A DNA stretch of 64,000 nt, taken from the NCBI GenBank assembly GCA_902363825.1, contig CABJBK010000009.1:62001-126000 (forward strand). Direction: 5' to 3'. Below are positions 37,036 through 46,884 of this stretch, in pieces. The translations under genes were made by a program, and so were the position numbers. This DNA is from Lachnospiraceae bacterium (GTDB lineage: Bacteria; Bacillota; Clostridia; Lachnospirales; Lachnospiraceae). The notes under the pieces are model-generated. The model made no database searches and was not told where the DNA came from. It saw nothing but the letters and a program-made list of their open reading frames with translations. Position 1 is the stretch's first letter; each line of letters opens with the position of its first letter.

Positions 37036-37065
37036 AAAGCACACGGGAAAACGTGTGCTTTTTTG
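37036..37065 (+). terminator. terminator of the MATE genes
   Basis: AAAGCACACG (37036-37045) and CGTGTGCTTT (37052-37061) form the stem over a 6-base loop, with T's following. Confidence 0.9.
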
Positions 37066-37221
37066 CTGCCATGCATCCAGAAAAGCTGCCGGTGGCAGGC
37101 ACGATTGCCATCGGCGACAAGGAAAAAGGACGCTGTGCTCGCAAAAAAGTAAAAAACAGACCAGATAAGAATAAAAAATGCACAAAATGAAACGGATGAT
37201 TTTGTATGTAATTAACCAAAA

Positions 37222-37243
37222 ATATGTCAACCGATTGACATAT
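37222..37243. promoter_or_regulatory. LacI-family operator of the sucrose/fructan operon
   Basis: ATATGTCAA (37222-37230) and TTGACATAT (37235-37243) are perfect 9-base arms around CCGA. The centre AACCGATT fits the AANCGNTT core typical of LacI-family sites. The right arm contains the -35 box, so binding would block RNA polymerase. The regulator is most likely the LacI protein encoded within this operon (43526-44518). Confidence 0.75.
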
Positions 37244-37263
37244 CAAAAAGACGGTGATAAAGT
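37235..37263 (+). promoter_or_regulatory. promoter of the sucrose/fructan operon
   Basis: TTGACA (37235-37240), 17 bases, TAAAGT (37258-37263). The -35 lies in the operator palindrome. Confidence 0.6.
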
Positions 37264-37382
37264 GCAAGTATCACATGAGCGGAGAACAAAAACTCCGGAT
37301 GTGTACCGGGATTCCGGTGTAAGGATTAGGATTGTGAAAAATGGGAAGAAACTATTTGTATGAAAAGTTGGAGGGAAAAAGA

Positions 37383-38756
37383 ATGAAAACAAAGAAATTG
37401 ATCTCAGTATTACTGGTGTCAGCGTTGACAGCAGCTATGGCAAGCGGATGCGGAAGCAGCAGTGAGAGCGGAAGCACGGCAGCTGACACAAAGACTGCGG
37501 AGAGCGCAAGCGAGGAAAGCACACAGGCGGGCGGCAGCAGTCAGGAATCTGATCTGGCGGGAACGTCGATCACATTTTTGAACAGTAAAGGTGAGATCCA
37601 GGAAGCAATGGAGGAACTGGCAGCGGAATTTACCGATGAGACAGGAATCGATGTAGAGATTCTTGCATGCGGTACCGGAGAATCTCCTTATACAAAAGTA
37701 ACAAGCGCATACAATTCAGGAAGCGCGCCGACAATGTCCATGTTAGATACGACAGACGCTCTGGCACTTGCGGATGAATACGCATTGGATCTGTCCAATG
37801 AGGACTGGGTAAAAGAATGCGAGAACACACTGACCTATTCAGATGGCAAAGTATTCTGCTTCCCGTTCTGTATCGAAGGAAGAGGACTGATCGTAAACAA
37901 GAAGGCTGTGGAAGACACACTGGGAGAAACCTTTGATCCGGATTCTATTCAGTCCTATGATGACTTAAAAGCGCTTCTTGAGCAGTTGAAGGCTGCCGGC
38001 ATGGAGACACCGGTGGTTGTTTCAAAAGAAGACTGGTCACTCGGAAATCATCAGCTCGGATATATCTATGATACCTATGATGGCACGACCGAAGGAAGTG
38101 CGGAAGTGATCTCACAGCTGGAAGACGGCACATTAAAAACAGCGGATTATGACAGATACAATGAATTTATCCAGACACTGGATCTGCTTTTGGAGTACAA
38201 CATCAACGGCGAAGATCCACTTGGCGCAATGTATGACCAGGATCCGATCTATCTGGTAGACGGTGATGCTGCGATCTGGCCGAATGGTACATGGGCATGG
38301 CCGAATCTTGCGGAAGCAGGAGCGGAAACCTCAGATGATTACTGCTTTATCCCATATGTACTTGGCAATGACACAAGTGCGGCAGCAAATACCGGTATGC
38401 AGGCATCTGCGACCAAACAGGTGATCATCGATAAGGTTCAGGCAACCGAAGAACAGCAGGCAGCAGCCAAAGAGTTCTTAAACTGGATGGTTTACAATGA
38501 GACCGCTCAGAAGATGTTAGTTGAGGATGTGGCGATCGTTCCGGCAAATTCCAACAACACCGTAGAACCGCTCGATCCGCTTGGAAAAGACATGAAGAGC
38601 AAGATGAATGAAGGAAAGACCTATTCTTCCTGCTTCGTAGCTCCGTCTGATCACTGGCAGGTACTTGGCGCTTCCATGCAGAAATATATTGCGGGAGAAA
38701 GCACAAAGGATGAACTGGCAGCAGATGTAGATACCTACTGGCAGTCACAGAAATAA
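37383..38756 (+). CDS. sucrose/fructo-oligosaccharide-binding lipoprotein
   Basis: About 457 residues. The ATG at 37383 has GGAGGG upstream and begins a lipoprotein signal with lipobox SGC, followed by a Ser/Glu/Ala-rich linker to about residue 60. The rest is a type II (MalE-like) solute-binding protein. It opens an operon with two permeases, sucrose phosphorylase, a GH32 enzyme and fructokinase, so the ligand is probably sucrose or short fructans. A GC-rich hairpin lies between it and the first permease, which may lower downstream expression. Confidence 0.9.
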   Translation: MKTKKLISVLLVSALTAAMASGCGSSSESGSTAADTKTAESASEESTQAGGSSQESDLAGTSITFLNSKGEIQEAMEELAAEFTDETGIDVEILACGTGESPYTKVTSAYNSGSAPTMSMLDTTDALALADEYALDLSNEDWVKECENTLTYSDGKVFCFPFCIEGRGLIVNKKAVEDTLGETFDPDSIQSYDDLKALLEQLKAAGMETPVVVSKEDWSLGNHQLGYIYDTYDGTTEGSAEVISQLEDGTLKTADYDRYNEFIQTLDLLLEYNINGEDPLGAMYDQDPIYLVDGDAAIWPNGTWAWPNLAEAGAETSDDYCFIPYVLGNDTSAAANTGMQASATKQVIIDKVQATEEQQAAAKEFLNWMVYNETAQKMLVEDVAIVPANSNNTVEPLDPLGKDMKSKMNEGKTYSSCFVAPSDHWQVLGASMQKYIAGESTKDELAADVDTYWQSQK

Positions 38757-38769
38757 AGATCAGCAGAAG

Positions 38770-38820
38770 TACATGGCGGTCCGCTGCAAAGGCAAAGGAG
38801 TACGGGCCGCCTGTATTTTC
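38770..38820 (+). terminator. possible attenuating hairpin after the binding-protein gene
   Basis: The bases TACATGGCGGTCC near 38773-38785 can pair imperfectly with GGGCCGCCTGTA near 38804-38816, followed by TTTTC. The long loop and short T-run make it at best a weak terminator. Confidence 0.35.
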
Positions 38821-38895
38821 GGCAAAATCGGACGTGGCAAACATAGAAAGAAAGGAAACTGCAGGAAAAAGCTGCGGTGAAAGAGGGATTTTAAC

Positions 38896-39774
38896 ATGGG
38901 AAGGAAAACGGGAGAAAAAATAAAAAATTTATGTATTTTTGCGATACCGGGCTGTGCAATATTTTTTGCCGTGGTCATGATACCGTTCTTTTATGGATTT
39001 TATCTGACCCTGACGGACTGGAATGGCGTGAGTACGGTAAAGAACATTGTAGGATTCAGCAATTATACCAGTGTCTTTCATGATGCCGAGTTCTGGACAT
39101 CCATGGGTCTGACACTCAAATATGTGGTGATCACGGTCTTACTGGTAAATATTATCGCGTTTTTACTTGCGTACGCGCTGACAAATGGGATCAAGGGACA
39201 GAACTTTTTCCGTGCCGGATTTTTTACACCAAACCTGATCGGCGGCGTTGTACTCGGATTTATCTGGCAGTTTATTTTTTCAAGAGTGCTTGTGGAAGTC
39301 GGAAAAAACATGGGATGGAAGATCTTCTCCCAGTCCTGGCTCTCCGATCCGCATAAAGCATTCTGGACACTGGTAGTCGTTACGGTATGGCAGCTTTCCG
39401 GTTATATGATGCTTATCTACATTGCCGGTTTTACCGGACTTTCCACGGACGTGCTTGAAGCGGTGAGCATTGACGGGGCGACCGGATTTCAGAAAATGAA
39501 GAGCGTGATCCTTCCGCTTATGGTTCCGTCTTTTGTCATCTGTCTGTTCTTTACCCTGTCAAGGGCATTTATGGTATACGATGTAAACCTTACACTGACC
39601 GGCGGTGAACCGTACGGTTCCACAAAGCTCGTTGCAATGTATGTGTACGATAAGGCATTTACATCCAGAAATTATGGCGTGGGTCAGGCGGAAGCGCTTA
39701 TCCTGTTTGCGCTTGTAGCAGTGATCAGCGGGATACAGATCTACGTTGGAAAGAAAAAGGAGGTAGAGGCATAA
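38896..39774 (+). CDS. ABC sugar permease, MalF-like (sucrose/fructan locus)
   Basis: 292 residues, six membrane helices, EAA loop EAVSIDGATGFQKMKSVILP. It is the first permease of a CUT1 importer. AAGAGGG lies before the ATG. Its TAA shares one base with the ATG of the next permease gene (TAATG), so the two are coupled. No ATPase gene is present in the operon; a shared MsmK-type ATPase is expected elsewhere. Confidence 0.92.
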   Translation: MGRKTGEKIKNLCIFAIPGCAIFFAVVMIPFFYGFYLTLTDWNGVSTVKNIVGFSNYTSVFHDAEFWTSMGLTLKYVVITVLLVNIIAFLLAYALTNGIKGQNFFRAGFFTPNLIGGVVLGFIWQFIFSRVLVEVGKNMGWKIFSQSWLSDPHKAFWTLVVVTVWQLSGYMMLIYIAGFTGLSTDVLEAVSIDGATGFQKMKSVILPLMVPSFVICLFFTLSRAFMVYDVNLTLTGGEPYGSTKLVAMYVYDKAFTSRNYGVGQAEALILFALVAVISGIQIYVGKKKEVEA

Positions 39775-40637
39775 TGGCAAGAGGTTCACAGGTCGGAGGA
39801 AGAAAAAAGAAAGTGGCCGGGATCGTTGGATTTCTCGTAATAGCGGCGCTGTTTGTGCTCTATATGATCCCGTTTATCGTAGTCATTATAAATTCTTTTA
39901 AATACAAACGTGATATCATCACAAATCCGTTGTCCATCATTGCGCAAAAGGGATATACGATCGAAAATTACATAAAAGCCTTTGAAAAAATGGACTTTTT
40001 CAAGGCATTTACCAACTCACTTTTTATCACAGGACTCAGCACACTCGCGGTAGTGCTCTTCGCGTCCATGACAGCGTATTATTTCTGCCGCGCAAACAAT
40101 CTGTTTTCCAAGATATTCTTCGGACTTATGGTTGCGGCAATGATCATTCCGTTCCAGGCGATCATGATCCCTCTGGTATCGATCTACGGAGCGAACTTAA
40201 ATCTTTTGAACCACAAACTGACGCTGGTGTTTATGCATACCGGTTTTGCGATGAGTATGTCGGTATTCATCTTTCAGGGATTTATAAAGAGCGGCATCCC
40301 GATTTCACTGGAAGAAGCGGCATATCTCGATGGCTGCACAAAGGTACAGACATTTTTTAAAGTGGTCTTTCCGTTATTAAAACCGACGACGGCTACGTTA
40401 GTCATCTTAAATGTGCTGGCATTCTGGAATGATTACCTTCTTCCGTCGTTAGTGCTTGGCAAAAAAGATCTGTATACACTGCCGCTGTCCACCTATGTTT
40501 TCTACGGAACCTATTCCGCGGATTACGGGGTGATCATGGCAGCGCTGGTACTTACCGTTGCGCCGATCGTCATCTTATATCTGTTCCTGCAAAGACAGAT
40601 CATCGACGGTGTTGTGGCAGGCGCGGTGAAATCATAA
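39774..40637 (+). CDS. ABC sugar permease, MalG-like (sucrose/fructan locus)
   Basis: 287 residues, six membrane helices, EAA loop EAAYLDGCTKVQTFFKVVFP, ending in GVVAGAVKS as usual for MalG-type permeases. It overlaps the upstream permease by one base, with AAGGAGG at good distance for its ATG. Together with the preceding gene it forms the import channel for the operon's sugar. Confidence 0.92.
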   Translation: MARGSQVGGRKKKVAGIVGFLVIAALFVLYMIPFIVVIINSFKYKRDIITNPLSIIAQKGYTIENYIKAFEKMDFFKAFTNSLFITGLSTLAVVLFASMTAYYFCRANNLFSKIFFGLMVAAMIIPFQAIMIPLVSIYGANLNLLNHKLTLVFMHTGFAMSMSVFIFQGFIKSGIPISLEEAAYLDGCTKVQTFFKVVFPLLKPTTATLVILNVLAFWNDYLLPSLVLGKKDLYTLPLSTYVFYGTYSADYGVIMAALVLTVAPIVILYLFLQRQIIDGVVAGAVKS

Positions 40638-40670
40638 GTGCGTGAGATTATGGAAAAAAGGAGTGCGACA

Positions 40671-42128
40671 ATGAAAAAACTGGAAAATAAATGTATGCTG
40701 ATCACTTATTCGGACAGCATGGGAAATAATTTAAAAGATCTCTATCAGGTGCTTGACCGTTACTTTAAGGACGCGGTGGGCGGCGTTCATATCCTGCCGT
40801 TCTTTCCGTCCTCCGGTGACCGTGGGTTTGCACCGATGGATTATCACAAGGTGGATGAGGCGTTCGGAGACTGGAGCGATGTGGAGAAACTGGCGGATGA
40901 TTACTATCTGATGTTTGATTATATGATCAATCATATATCCGCGCACAGCGCGTATTATAAGGATTTTCTGGAAAAGAAGGATGCGTCGGAATACGCGGAT
41001 CTTTTTATCCGGTATAAGGACTTTTGGGAAAACGGAGAACCGACCGAAGAACAGGTAGACGCGATTTACAAAAGAAAACCGAGAGCGCCTTATGTGGAGG
41101 CACATTTCGCGGATGGCACGACCGAGAAGGTGTGGTGTACCTTTGATGAAGAGCAGATCGATATCAACTGCAAATCAAAGACGGCAAAGAAATTTATCAA
41201 AGACAATTTAAAAACACTCTGTGAGCACGGAGCTGCCATGATCCGCCTGGATGCATTTGCGTACGCGACCAAAAAAGCCGGCACGAGCTGTTTCTTCATC
41301 GAGCCGGATGTATGGGAATTCATGGAGGAATGTGAGCAGATCGTAGTGCCATACGGGGTTACGCTGCTGCCGGAGATCCATGAGCATTACACGATGCAGG
41401 AGCGCATTGCGAAAAAAGATTATTATGTGTATGATTTCGCACTGCCGATGTTACTCATCCATGCGTTATACTATGGTCAGACACAGTATCTGAAACACTG
41501 GCTCTCCATCTGCCCGAGAAAGCAGTTTACCACGTTGGATACGCATGACGGGATCGGTGTGGTCGATGTGAAGGATCTGCTCCCGGATGAGGAGATCGAA
41601 AAGACCAAGGAAGATATCTTTAAATTTGGCGCAAATGTGAAAAAAATTTATAATACGGCGGCGTACAATAACCTCGATATCTATCAGGTAAACTGTTCCT
41701 ATTATTCCGCGCTCGGAGATGATGACGCGTCCTATCTTCTTGCGAGAGCGGTGCAGTTTTTCGCGCCGGGGATCCCGCAGGTATATTATGTCGGACTGCT
41801 CGCCGGAAAAAACGATCTGGAACTTCTGGAAAAGACGAAGGTCGGAAGAAATATCAACAGACATTACTATTCTCTGGATGAGATCGAACAGGAAGTAAAA
41901 CGGCCGGTAGTAAAGGAACTTCTCGCACTGATGAAATTCCGGAATACGCATCCTGCGTTTGACGGCAGTTTTGAACTGGAAGAGTGCGCGGATGGAAAAC
42001 TGGTCATTGTCCGGAGAAACGGATCGGACTGGGCAAGACTGGACGCTGATTTTGTGAAAAAAACATTTGAGGTGACTTATAGTGAGAATGGTGAAGAAAG
42101 AGTATTTGATAAGCAGGGATTATCTTGA
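40671..42128 (+). CDS. gtfA: sucrose phosphorylase, GH13 subfamily 18
   Basis: About 485 residues. Expected nucleophile Asp194 (RLDAFAYATK), acid/base Glu235 (LPEIHEHY) and transition-state Asp293 (DTHDG) are present at nearly the same positions as in Bifidobacterium sucrose phosphorylase. The opening HILPFFPSSGDRGFAPMDY is the family signature. It splits sucrose with phosphate into glucose 1-phosphate and fructose (EC 2.4.1.7), saving ATP; the fructose is taken by the fructokinase downstream. I use the ATG at 40671, which has AAAGGAG seven bases upstream; a GTG at 40638 is in frame but lacks a site. The 3' end overlaps the GH32 gene by 47 bases. Confidence 0.93.
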   Translation: MKKLENKCMLITYSDSMGNNLKDLYQVLDRYFKDAVGGVHILPFFPSSGDRGFAPMDYHKVDEAFGDWSDVEKLADDYYLMFDYMINHISAHSAYYKDFLEKKDASEYADLFIRYKDFWENGEPTEEQVDAIYKRKPRAPYVEAHFADGTTEKVWCTFDEEQIDINCKSKTAKKFIKDNLKTLCEHGAAMIRLDAFAYATKKAGTSCFFIEPDVWEFMEECEQIVVPYGVTLLPEIHEHYTMQERIAKKDYYVYDFALPMLLIHALYYGQTQYLKHWLSICPRKQFTTLDTHDGIGVVDVKDLLPDEEIEKTKEDIFKFGANVKKIYNTAAYNNLDIYQVNCSYYSALGDDDASYLLARAVQFFAPGIPQVYYVGLLAGKNDLELLEKTKVGRNINRHYYSLDEIEQEVKRPVVKELLALMKFRNTHPAFDGSFELEECADGKLVIVRRNGSDWARLDADFVKKTFEVTYSENGEERVFDKQGLS

Positions 42129-43500
42129 GTTACCGATCGCTGCGGAAACAGAAGTGCAGACACTTCAGGTATTCGATAAGGATACCGGAGCCAAGATCTA
42201 TGAATTTCAGGTTCCGATGGGAACAGAAGAAAAGGAGTTTCACCCTGATTTTTATGCCCGTTTATCGGTAAAAAATTTTATCGGTAAAACACTAATCCTT
42301 ACAGGCTGCGGAAATGATGCTTTCTTCTCGGGAATACAGGAAACTGACCGGGAATTCGGGGAGTCGGATTACGACTTCTCGAAAGAGAGCATTGCGCGGC
42401 CGCAATATCATTTCACAGCCATAAGAGGCTGGATCAATGACCCGAACGGATTAGTATATAGTGATGGTATCTACCATCTGTATTTTCAGTACAACCCGTT
42501 TGATACCAGATGGGAAAATATGAGCTGGGGACATGCCACAAGCACGGATCTCATCCACTGGAGACAGCAGGAGACCGTGATGTATCCGGATGAAAACGGA
42601 TATATGTTTTCCGGAAGTGGTTTTGTAAACAGCCGTGGCTGCCTTGGACTGCCGGAGCAGACACTGATGTTTTATTATACGGCAGCCGGGGAATGCCGTC
42701 CGTGGACGAGCGAAAAGCTTTCCACGCAGCGTCTGGCGTTCAGTACAGACGGTGGAAAGACGTTAGAGAAAACAGACCGGGGAATGGTTGAAACGATCAG
42801 CCATGAGAACCGTGATCCAAAAGTATTCTGGCATGAAGCCAGTCAGGCTTATATCATGATCCTCTGGGTGGATGGGAATGAATTTGCGATCCTGCGTTCC
42901 GAAAATCTGGAAAAATGGGAGATATCCCATCGATTTGAGTTAAAAGACGGATTTGAATGCCCGGATCTGCTCCGTTTAAAGGATGAAAACGGCGAAGACC
43001 ACTGGTTTGTCACGACGGCGGATGGTTATTATTATCCGGGAAAATTTGACGGATATCATTTTACATGGAACGGCGAAAGACATGGATTTTACATGAACCG
43101 TGTGCCATATGCCGCACAGGTATATTCCGGGACGGCGGGCAGATCCGTACTGATCCCGTGGCTTCGTGTGGATTTTAAAGGAAGAAATTATACCGGCGCG
43201 ATGGGGCTTCCAAGGGAGCTTACCCTGGTTAAAGTGGCGGGGGATTACCGGATCGCGCTTTCGCCGGTAAAAGAACTCGACCGGGAACTGTTTTCCCGCT
43301 GTATCTGCGATCATGCGCAGAATGATTTTGAAGTGGCGGGTGTGCCGGTTTCCTATAATAAGGAAAGCGGTAAGTTCCTTGTCGGAACAGACGAGTCCGT
43401 GATCGCGGCAGGGCTCGATGAATTTGAAGTGTGTGTGGACAACGGAATAGTTGAAGTGACTGCAGATTATGATACAATGTTAGGTGTATACGAAGTATAG
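42082..43500 (+). CDS. GH32 beta-fructosidase, intracellular
   Basis: 472 residues, no signal peptide. A beta-rich N-terminal part of about 105 residues precedes the five-bladed propeller with Asp120 (WINDPNG, nucleophile), Asp245 (RDPK) and Glu292 (ECPDL, acid/base). It should hydrolyse sucrose or beta-2,1/2,6 fructo-oligosaccharides after uptake. The frame can start at GTG 42082, with GAGGTG eight bases before it, or at ATG 42088; both lie inside the sucrose phosphorylase gene. The N-terminal domain is unusual in position: most GH32 proteins begin at the propeller. Chain-length preference cannot be read from sequence. Confidence 0.9.
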   Translation: MRMVKKEYLISRDYLELPIAAETEVQTLQVFDKDTGAKIYEFQVPMGTEEKEFHPDFYARLSVKNFIGKTLILTGCGNDAFFSGIQETDREFGESDYDFSKESIARPQYHFTAIRGWINDPNGLVYSDGIYHLYFQYNPFDTRWENMSWGHATSTDLIHWRQQETVMYPDENGYMFSGSGFVNSRGCLGLPEQTLMFYYTAAGECRPWTSEKLSTQRLAFSTDGGKTLEKTDRGMVETISHENRDPKVFWHEASQAYIMILWVDGNEFAILRSENLEKWEISHRFELKDGFECPDLLRLKDENGEDHWFVTTADGYYYPGKFDGYHFTWNGERHGFYMNRVPYAAQVYSGTAGRSVLIPWLRVDFKGRNYTGAMGLPRELTLVKVAGDYRIALSPVKELDRELFSRCICDHAQNDFEVAGVPVSYNKESGKFLVGTDESVIAAGLDEFEVCVDNGIVEVTADYDTMLGVYEV

Positions 43501-43525
43501 ATCAAAATAGATTGAGGGTATAAAA

Positions 43526-44518
43526 ATGGCAACGATCAAAGATGTTGCAGCAGAAACAGGACTTACGGTCAGCACAGTTTCAAGGGTATTGAACAATCGC
43601 GGATATATCAGCGACAAGACCCGGAAAAAAGTATATGACGCGATGAATAAACTGAATTATACACCAAACGAGGTCGCGCGTTCGCTCTCCAAAAAGACGA
43701 ACAATACCATAGGTGTCATTGTCCCGCATATACGGCATCCTTATTTTTCCGAGCTGATCAGTAATCTGGAAATGGCTGCGTATGAAAAAAATTATAAGAT
43801 TTTTATTTTTAATTCCAGAGAGAAACAGGAAAAGGAAAATGAGTATCTGGAAATGTGTTACAGCAACCGGGTGGCGGGCGTTATCATGTGCAGCGGTTCC
43901 GTGCATTTGAATGTATTTGACGGACTGAACATACCGATCGTTACGATCGAGCGTTTCTTAGAAAACGGGACAGCCGGGGTGGAGTGTGACAATATCCAGG
44001 GCGGACGTCTCGCGGCGAAGCATCTGATCGATCTCGGCTGCAGACATCTCATCCATATCAGCGGGGTACATGAAACGATGATGCCGGCGGATGACAGGGC
44101 GACCGGTTTTTGTGAGATTTGCGAAAGAGAAGGCGTGGATCATAAGATCGTCGAGACCAGCGCAAGCCAGTATAACACCCTGGATTATCATCAGATCTTA
44201 AAAGAAATGTTGGAAAAAAATCCGGAAACGGACGGGGTGTTCGCAAGCAGTGACCTGATCGCGGCACAGTTTCTTCAGATTTGCCATGCGATGTCGATCG
44301 CAGTGCCGGACGATATCAAGGTGGTGGGATTTGATGATTCCTACATCGCGTCGGTGACCACACCGCAGATCACAACGATCCATCAGCCGATCAAGGAGAT
44401 GGCACAGAAGGCGATCGAATGCTTGGTGGATTCCGTGGAGGGAAAGATCGTTCCGACCAGAACGACGCTTCCGGTCCGGCTGGTGGTCCGGGGGACAACA
44501 GATTCGGATAAATTTTAA
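43526..44518 (+). CDS. LacI-family repressor of the sucrose/fructan operon
   Basis: 330 residues. N-terminal HTH ATIKDVAAETGLTVSTVSRVL and hinge YTPNEVARSLSKK, then the periplasmic-binding-like effector domain starting at NTIGVIVPHIRHPYF and ending with VVGFDDSYIASVTTPQITTI. It resembles sucrose/fructose operon regulators (ScrR/SacR-like) and lies within the operon, between GH32 and fructokinase. The operator at 37222-37243, with the core AACCGATT, is the obvious target, which would make the gene self-regulated. The inducer is probably sucrose, fructose or a fructose phosphate. Confidence 0.92.
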   Translation: MATIKDVAAETGLTVSTVSRVLNNRGYISDKTRKKVYDAMNKLNYTPNEVARSLSKKTNNTIGVIVPHIRHPYFSELISNLEMAAYEKNYKIFIFNSREKQEKENEYLEMCYSNRVAGVIMCSGSVHLNVFDGLNIPIVTIERFLENGTAGVECDNIQGGRLAAKHLIDLGCRHLIHISGVHETMMPADDRATGFCEICEREGVDHKIVETSASQYNTLDYHQILKEMLEKNPETDGVFASSDLIAAQFLQICHAMSIAVPDDIKVVGFDDSYIASVTTPQITTIHQPIKEMAQKAIECLVDSVEGKIVPTRTTLPVRLVVRGTTDSDKF

Positions 44519-44542
44519 ATGCACAGGTGGAAGGAGAAGAAG

Positions 44543-45526
44543 ATGGAAAATACAAAATATGATGTAGTGGCTTTGGGTGAGCTTTTGGTTGATTTTACGG
44601 AAAATGGAACAAGTAATCAGGGAAATCCGATCTATGAGGCAAATCCGGGAGGAGCGCCCTGCAATGTACTTTCCATGTTAAAAAAGCTTGGGCATGAGAC
44701 CGCGTTTATCGGAAAGATCGGAAATGACATTTTTGGCAGACAGTTAAAAAAGGCTGTTTCTGATGCGGGGATCGATGTATCGGGACTGGTGATGGATGAT
44801 GTGGTCAAGACCACGCTGGCGTTTGTCGAGACCAAGCCGGACGGAGACAGGGACTTTTCCTTTTATCGAAATCCGGGAGCGGATATGATGCTTCAACCGG
44901 AAGAAGTGGACGCAGAGCTGATAAAAAAGGCAAAGATTTTTCACATGGGCACCTTGTCGCTGACACATGAACCGGTGCGCAGCGCGACGAGACGGGCGGT
45001 TCAGATCGCAAAAGAGGAAGGTCTTATGATCTCTTTTGATCCGAATATCAGAGAACCGCTGTGGGAGAGCATGGAAGACGCGAGAGAACAGACCGCCTAC
45101 GGGCTCTCCGTATGTGATGTGTTAAAGATATCGGATAACGAGATCATGTGGTTTACCGGTGAGGAAGATTTTGATGCCGGGATAAAGAAGCTGCAGGAGG
45201 AATACCAGATCCCGTTGATCCTGCTTTCACTCGGAAGAGAGGGGAGCAGGGCATACCTTAAAAATTCTGTTACGGAAGCGCGGGCAGAAGTTCCGGCCTT
45301 TGTGCGGAAAGATACGATAGAGACGACAGGAGCGGGGGATACGTTCGGAGGCTGCTGTCTGCACTATGTGTTAGAGCATGGGGAAGGTGATGTGAGAAAG
45401 GTGAACTGGAAGGCGGAGGATCTGACCGAAATGCTCACATTCGCGAACAAAGCGGCATCGATCATAACGACCAGAAAAGGGGCGCTTGCGGTCATGCCGT
45501 CCAGAGAGGAAATTTTAAAAGCGTAG
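44543..45526 (+). CDS. scrK: fructokinase, PfkB family
   Basis: About 327 residues. PfkB signatures are the N-terminal GGAPCNVLSMLKKLG and the C-terminal DTIETTGAGDTFGG with the catalytic Asp in GAGD. It phosphorylates fructose, released by sucrose phosphorylase and GH32, to fructose 6-phosphate. I use the ATG at 44543 with AAGGAG upstream; an in-frame ATG at 44519 lies just after the repressor stop without a ribosome site. Sugar specificity is inferred from the operon. Confidence 0.92.
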   Translation: MENTKYDVVALGELLVDFTENGTSNQGNPIYEANPGGAPCNVLSMLKKLGHETAFIGKIGNDIFGRQLKKAVSDAGIDVSGLVMDDVVKTTLAFVETKPDGDRDFSFYRNPGADMMLQPEEVDAELIKKAKIFHMGTLSLTHEPVRSATRRAVQIAKEEGLMISFDPNIREPLWESMEDAREQTAYGLSVCDVLKISDNEIMWFTGEEDFDAGIKKLQEEYQIPLILLSLGREGSRAYLKNSVTEARAEVPAFVRKDTIETTGAGDTFGGCCLHYVLEHGEGDVRKVNWKAEDLTEMLTFANKAASIITTRKGALAVMPSREEILKA

Positions 45527-45545
45527 AAAATTGGGAGAAAATGAT

Positions 45546-46880
45546 ATGCGAAAGAAAGTCATTATGGCTTTGGCGGTATGCACAGGCCTTGGTTTGTTAA
45601 GTCTTTCGGGATGTGCGATCGGAAAGACCAAAGAAGCGACAGAAATTTATTTTTTAAGCTGTAAGCCGGAAGTAAAGGCGGTATGGGAAGAGGTATCCGA
45701 GACCTATGAGAAAGAGACCGGAGTCAAATTAAAGATCCTTACCGCTGCGGACGGAAATCATGAACGGACGTTAAAAGCGGAACTTGCGAAAAAGGACGCG
45801 CCTACAATGTTTCAGATCAACGGACCGGTAGAGTATGAGAAATGGAAAAACTACTGCATGGATTTAAGCGGTACCGATCTGTATTCCTGGATGGTGGACA
45901 AGGATATGGCGGTTACGGAAGGTTCCGGTGTATATGGGATCCCGTATGTGGTAGAAGGATATGGGATCATATATAACCAGTCGATCATGGATCGCTATTT
46001 TGCGCTTCCGGATCGCGTGACAACCTATGCGGATATGTCTGAGATCAACAATTTCGCGAAACTCAAAGAAGTGGTGGAGGATATGCAGGCGCATGCGGGG
46101 GAACTCGGGATAGACGGAGTGTTTGCCTCCACTTCACTTGCGCCGGGAGAAAACTGGCGGTGGCAGACCCACCTTTTGAATGTTCCGGTTTATTATGAAT
46201 TTCAGGATAAAGGGATCGCGGATGAGGATACCTTAGACTTTACTTACAGTGACAACTATAAAAATATCTTTGATCTGTATATTGAGAATTCCTGCACAGA
46301 CAGGAGCGCGCTTGGGGAAAAGACGGTGGATGATTCCATGACTGAGTTTGCGCAGGGAAAAGTCGCCATGGTTCAGAACGGAAACTGGGCGTGGACGCAG
46401 ATCGAGAGCACGGAAGGCAGCGTAGTATCTGAAGATGACGTAAAATATATGCCGATCTACACCGGGGTCGAAGGTGAGGAGAAACAGGGACTGTGCATCG
46501 GTACCGAAAACTTTATCTGTGTCAATTCCCAGGTGAGTGAGGAAAAAAGACAGGCGTCCATCGATTTTCTCGAGTGGCTTTACAGCTCGGATGAAGGTAA
46601 AAAATTTGTGACGGAAGAGTTTGGATTTATTCCTCCGTTTGATACATTTACCGAGGATGAATATCCGTCCAATCCGCTTGCGGTAGAAGTGATAAAAGAT
46701 ATGAATGATACCGAAAAAACATCGGTTTCCTGGAATTTTGTGGCATTCCCAAGCCAGGTGTTTAAAGATGACCTCGGATCCAATCTGCGGGCATACGCTG
46801 CTGGCGAACTTGACTGGAACAGTCTTGTGGATACGACAAAGAGCGAATGGCAGACAGAGAAAAAGGCCGGGGAGGAGTGA
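45546..46880 (+). CDS. second, orphan sugar-binding lipoprotein of the fructan operon
   Basis: About 444 residues. A lipoprotein signal with lipobox SGC begins at the ATG 45546 (GGGAG eight bases before). The rest is a type II solute-binding protein of the MalE-like class, with [11 protein letters not shown] near the middle as in the operon's first binding protein, but the two are quite different overall. No permease accompanies it. Only four bases separate its stop from the chemoreceptor gene, whose ribosome site overlaps its 3' end. I infer that it serves the chemoreceptor, or acts as an alternative receptor for the operon's permeases. Confidence 0.87.
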   Translation: MRKKVIMALAVCTGLGLLSLSGCAIGKTKEATEIYFLSCKPEVKAVWEEVSETYEKETGVKLKILTAADGNHERTLKAELAKKDAPTMFQINGPVEYEKWKNYCMDLSGTDLYSWMVDKDMAVTEGSGVYGIPYVVEGYGIIYNQSIMDRYFALPDRVTTYADMSEINNFAKLKEVVEDMQAHAGELGIDGVFASTSLAPGENWRWQTHLLNVPVYYEFQDKGIADEDTLDFTYSDNYKNIFDLYIENSCTDRSALGEKTVDDSMTEFAQGKVAMVQNGNWAWTQIESTEGSVVSEDDVKYMPIYTGVEGEEKQGLCIGTENFICVNSQVSEEKRQASIDFLEWLYSSDEGKKFVTEEFGFIPPFDTFTEDEYPSNPLAVEVIKDMNDTEKTSVSWNFVAFPSQVFKDDLGSNLRAYAAGELDWNSLVDTTKSEWQTEKKAGEE

Positions 46881-46884
46881 TCAT

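Larger units (their letters stand above)
36995..37382. promoter_or_regulatory. 388-base control region before the sucrose/fructan operon
   Basis: It contains the MATE terminator (37036-37065), a stretch with no clear feature including TGCACAAAA near 37177, a LacI-type operator (37222-37243) and the operon promoter (37235-37263). A 61-codon frame at 37178-37363 crosses the operator and promoter and is not considered a gene. Confidence 0.75.

Noticed and set aside
37178..37363. 61-codon frame upstream of the sucrose binding-protein gene
   Set aside because: It runs through the LacI operator and promoter and has no ribosome site.
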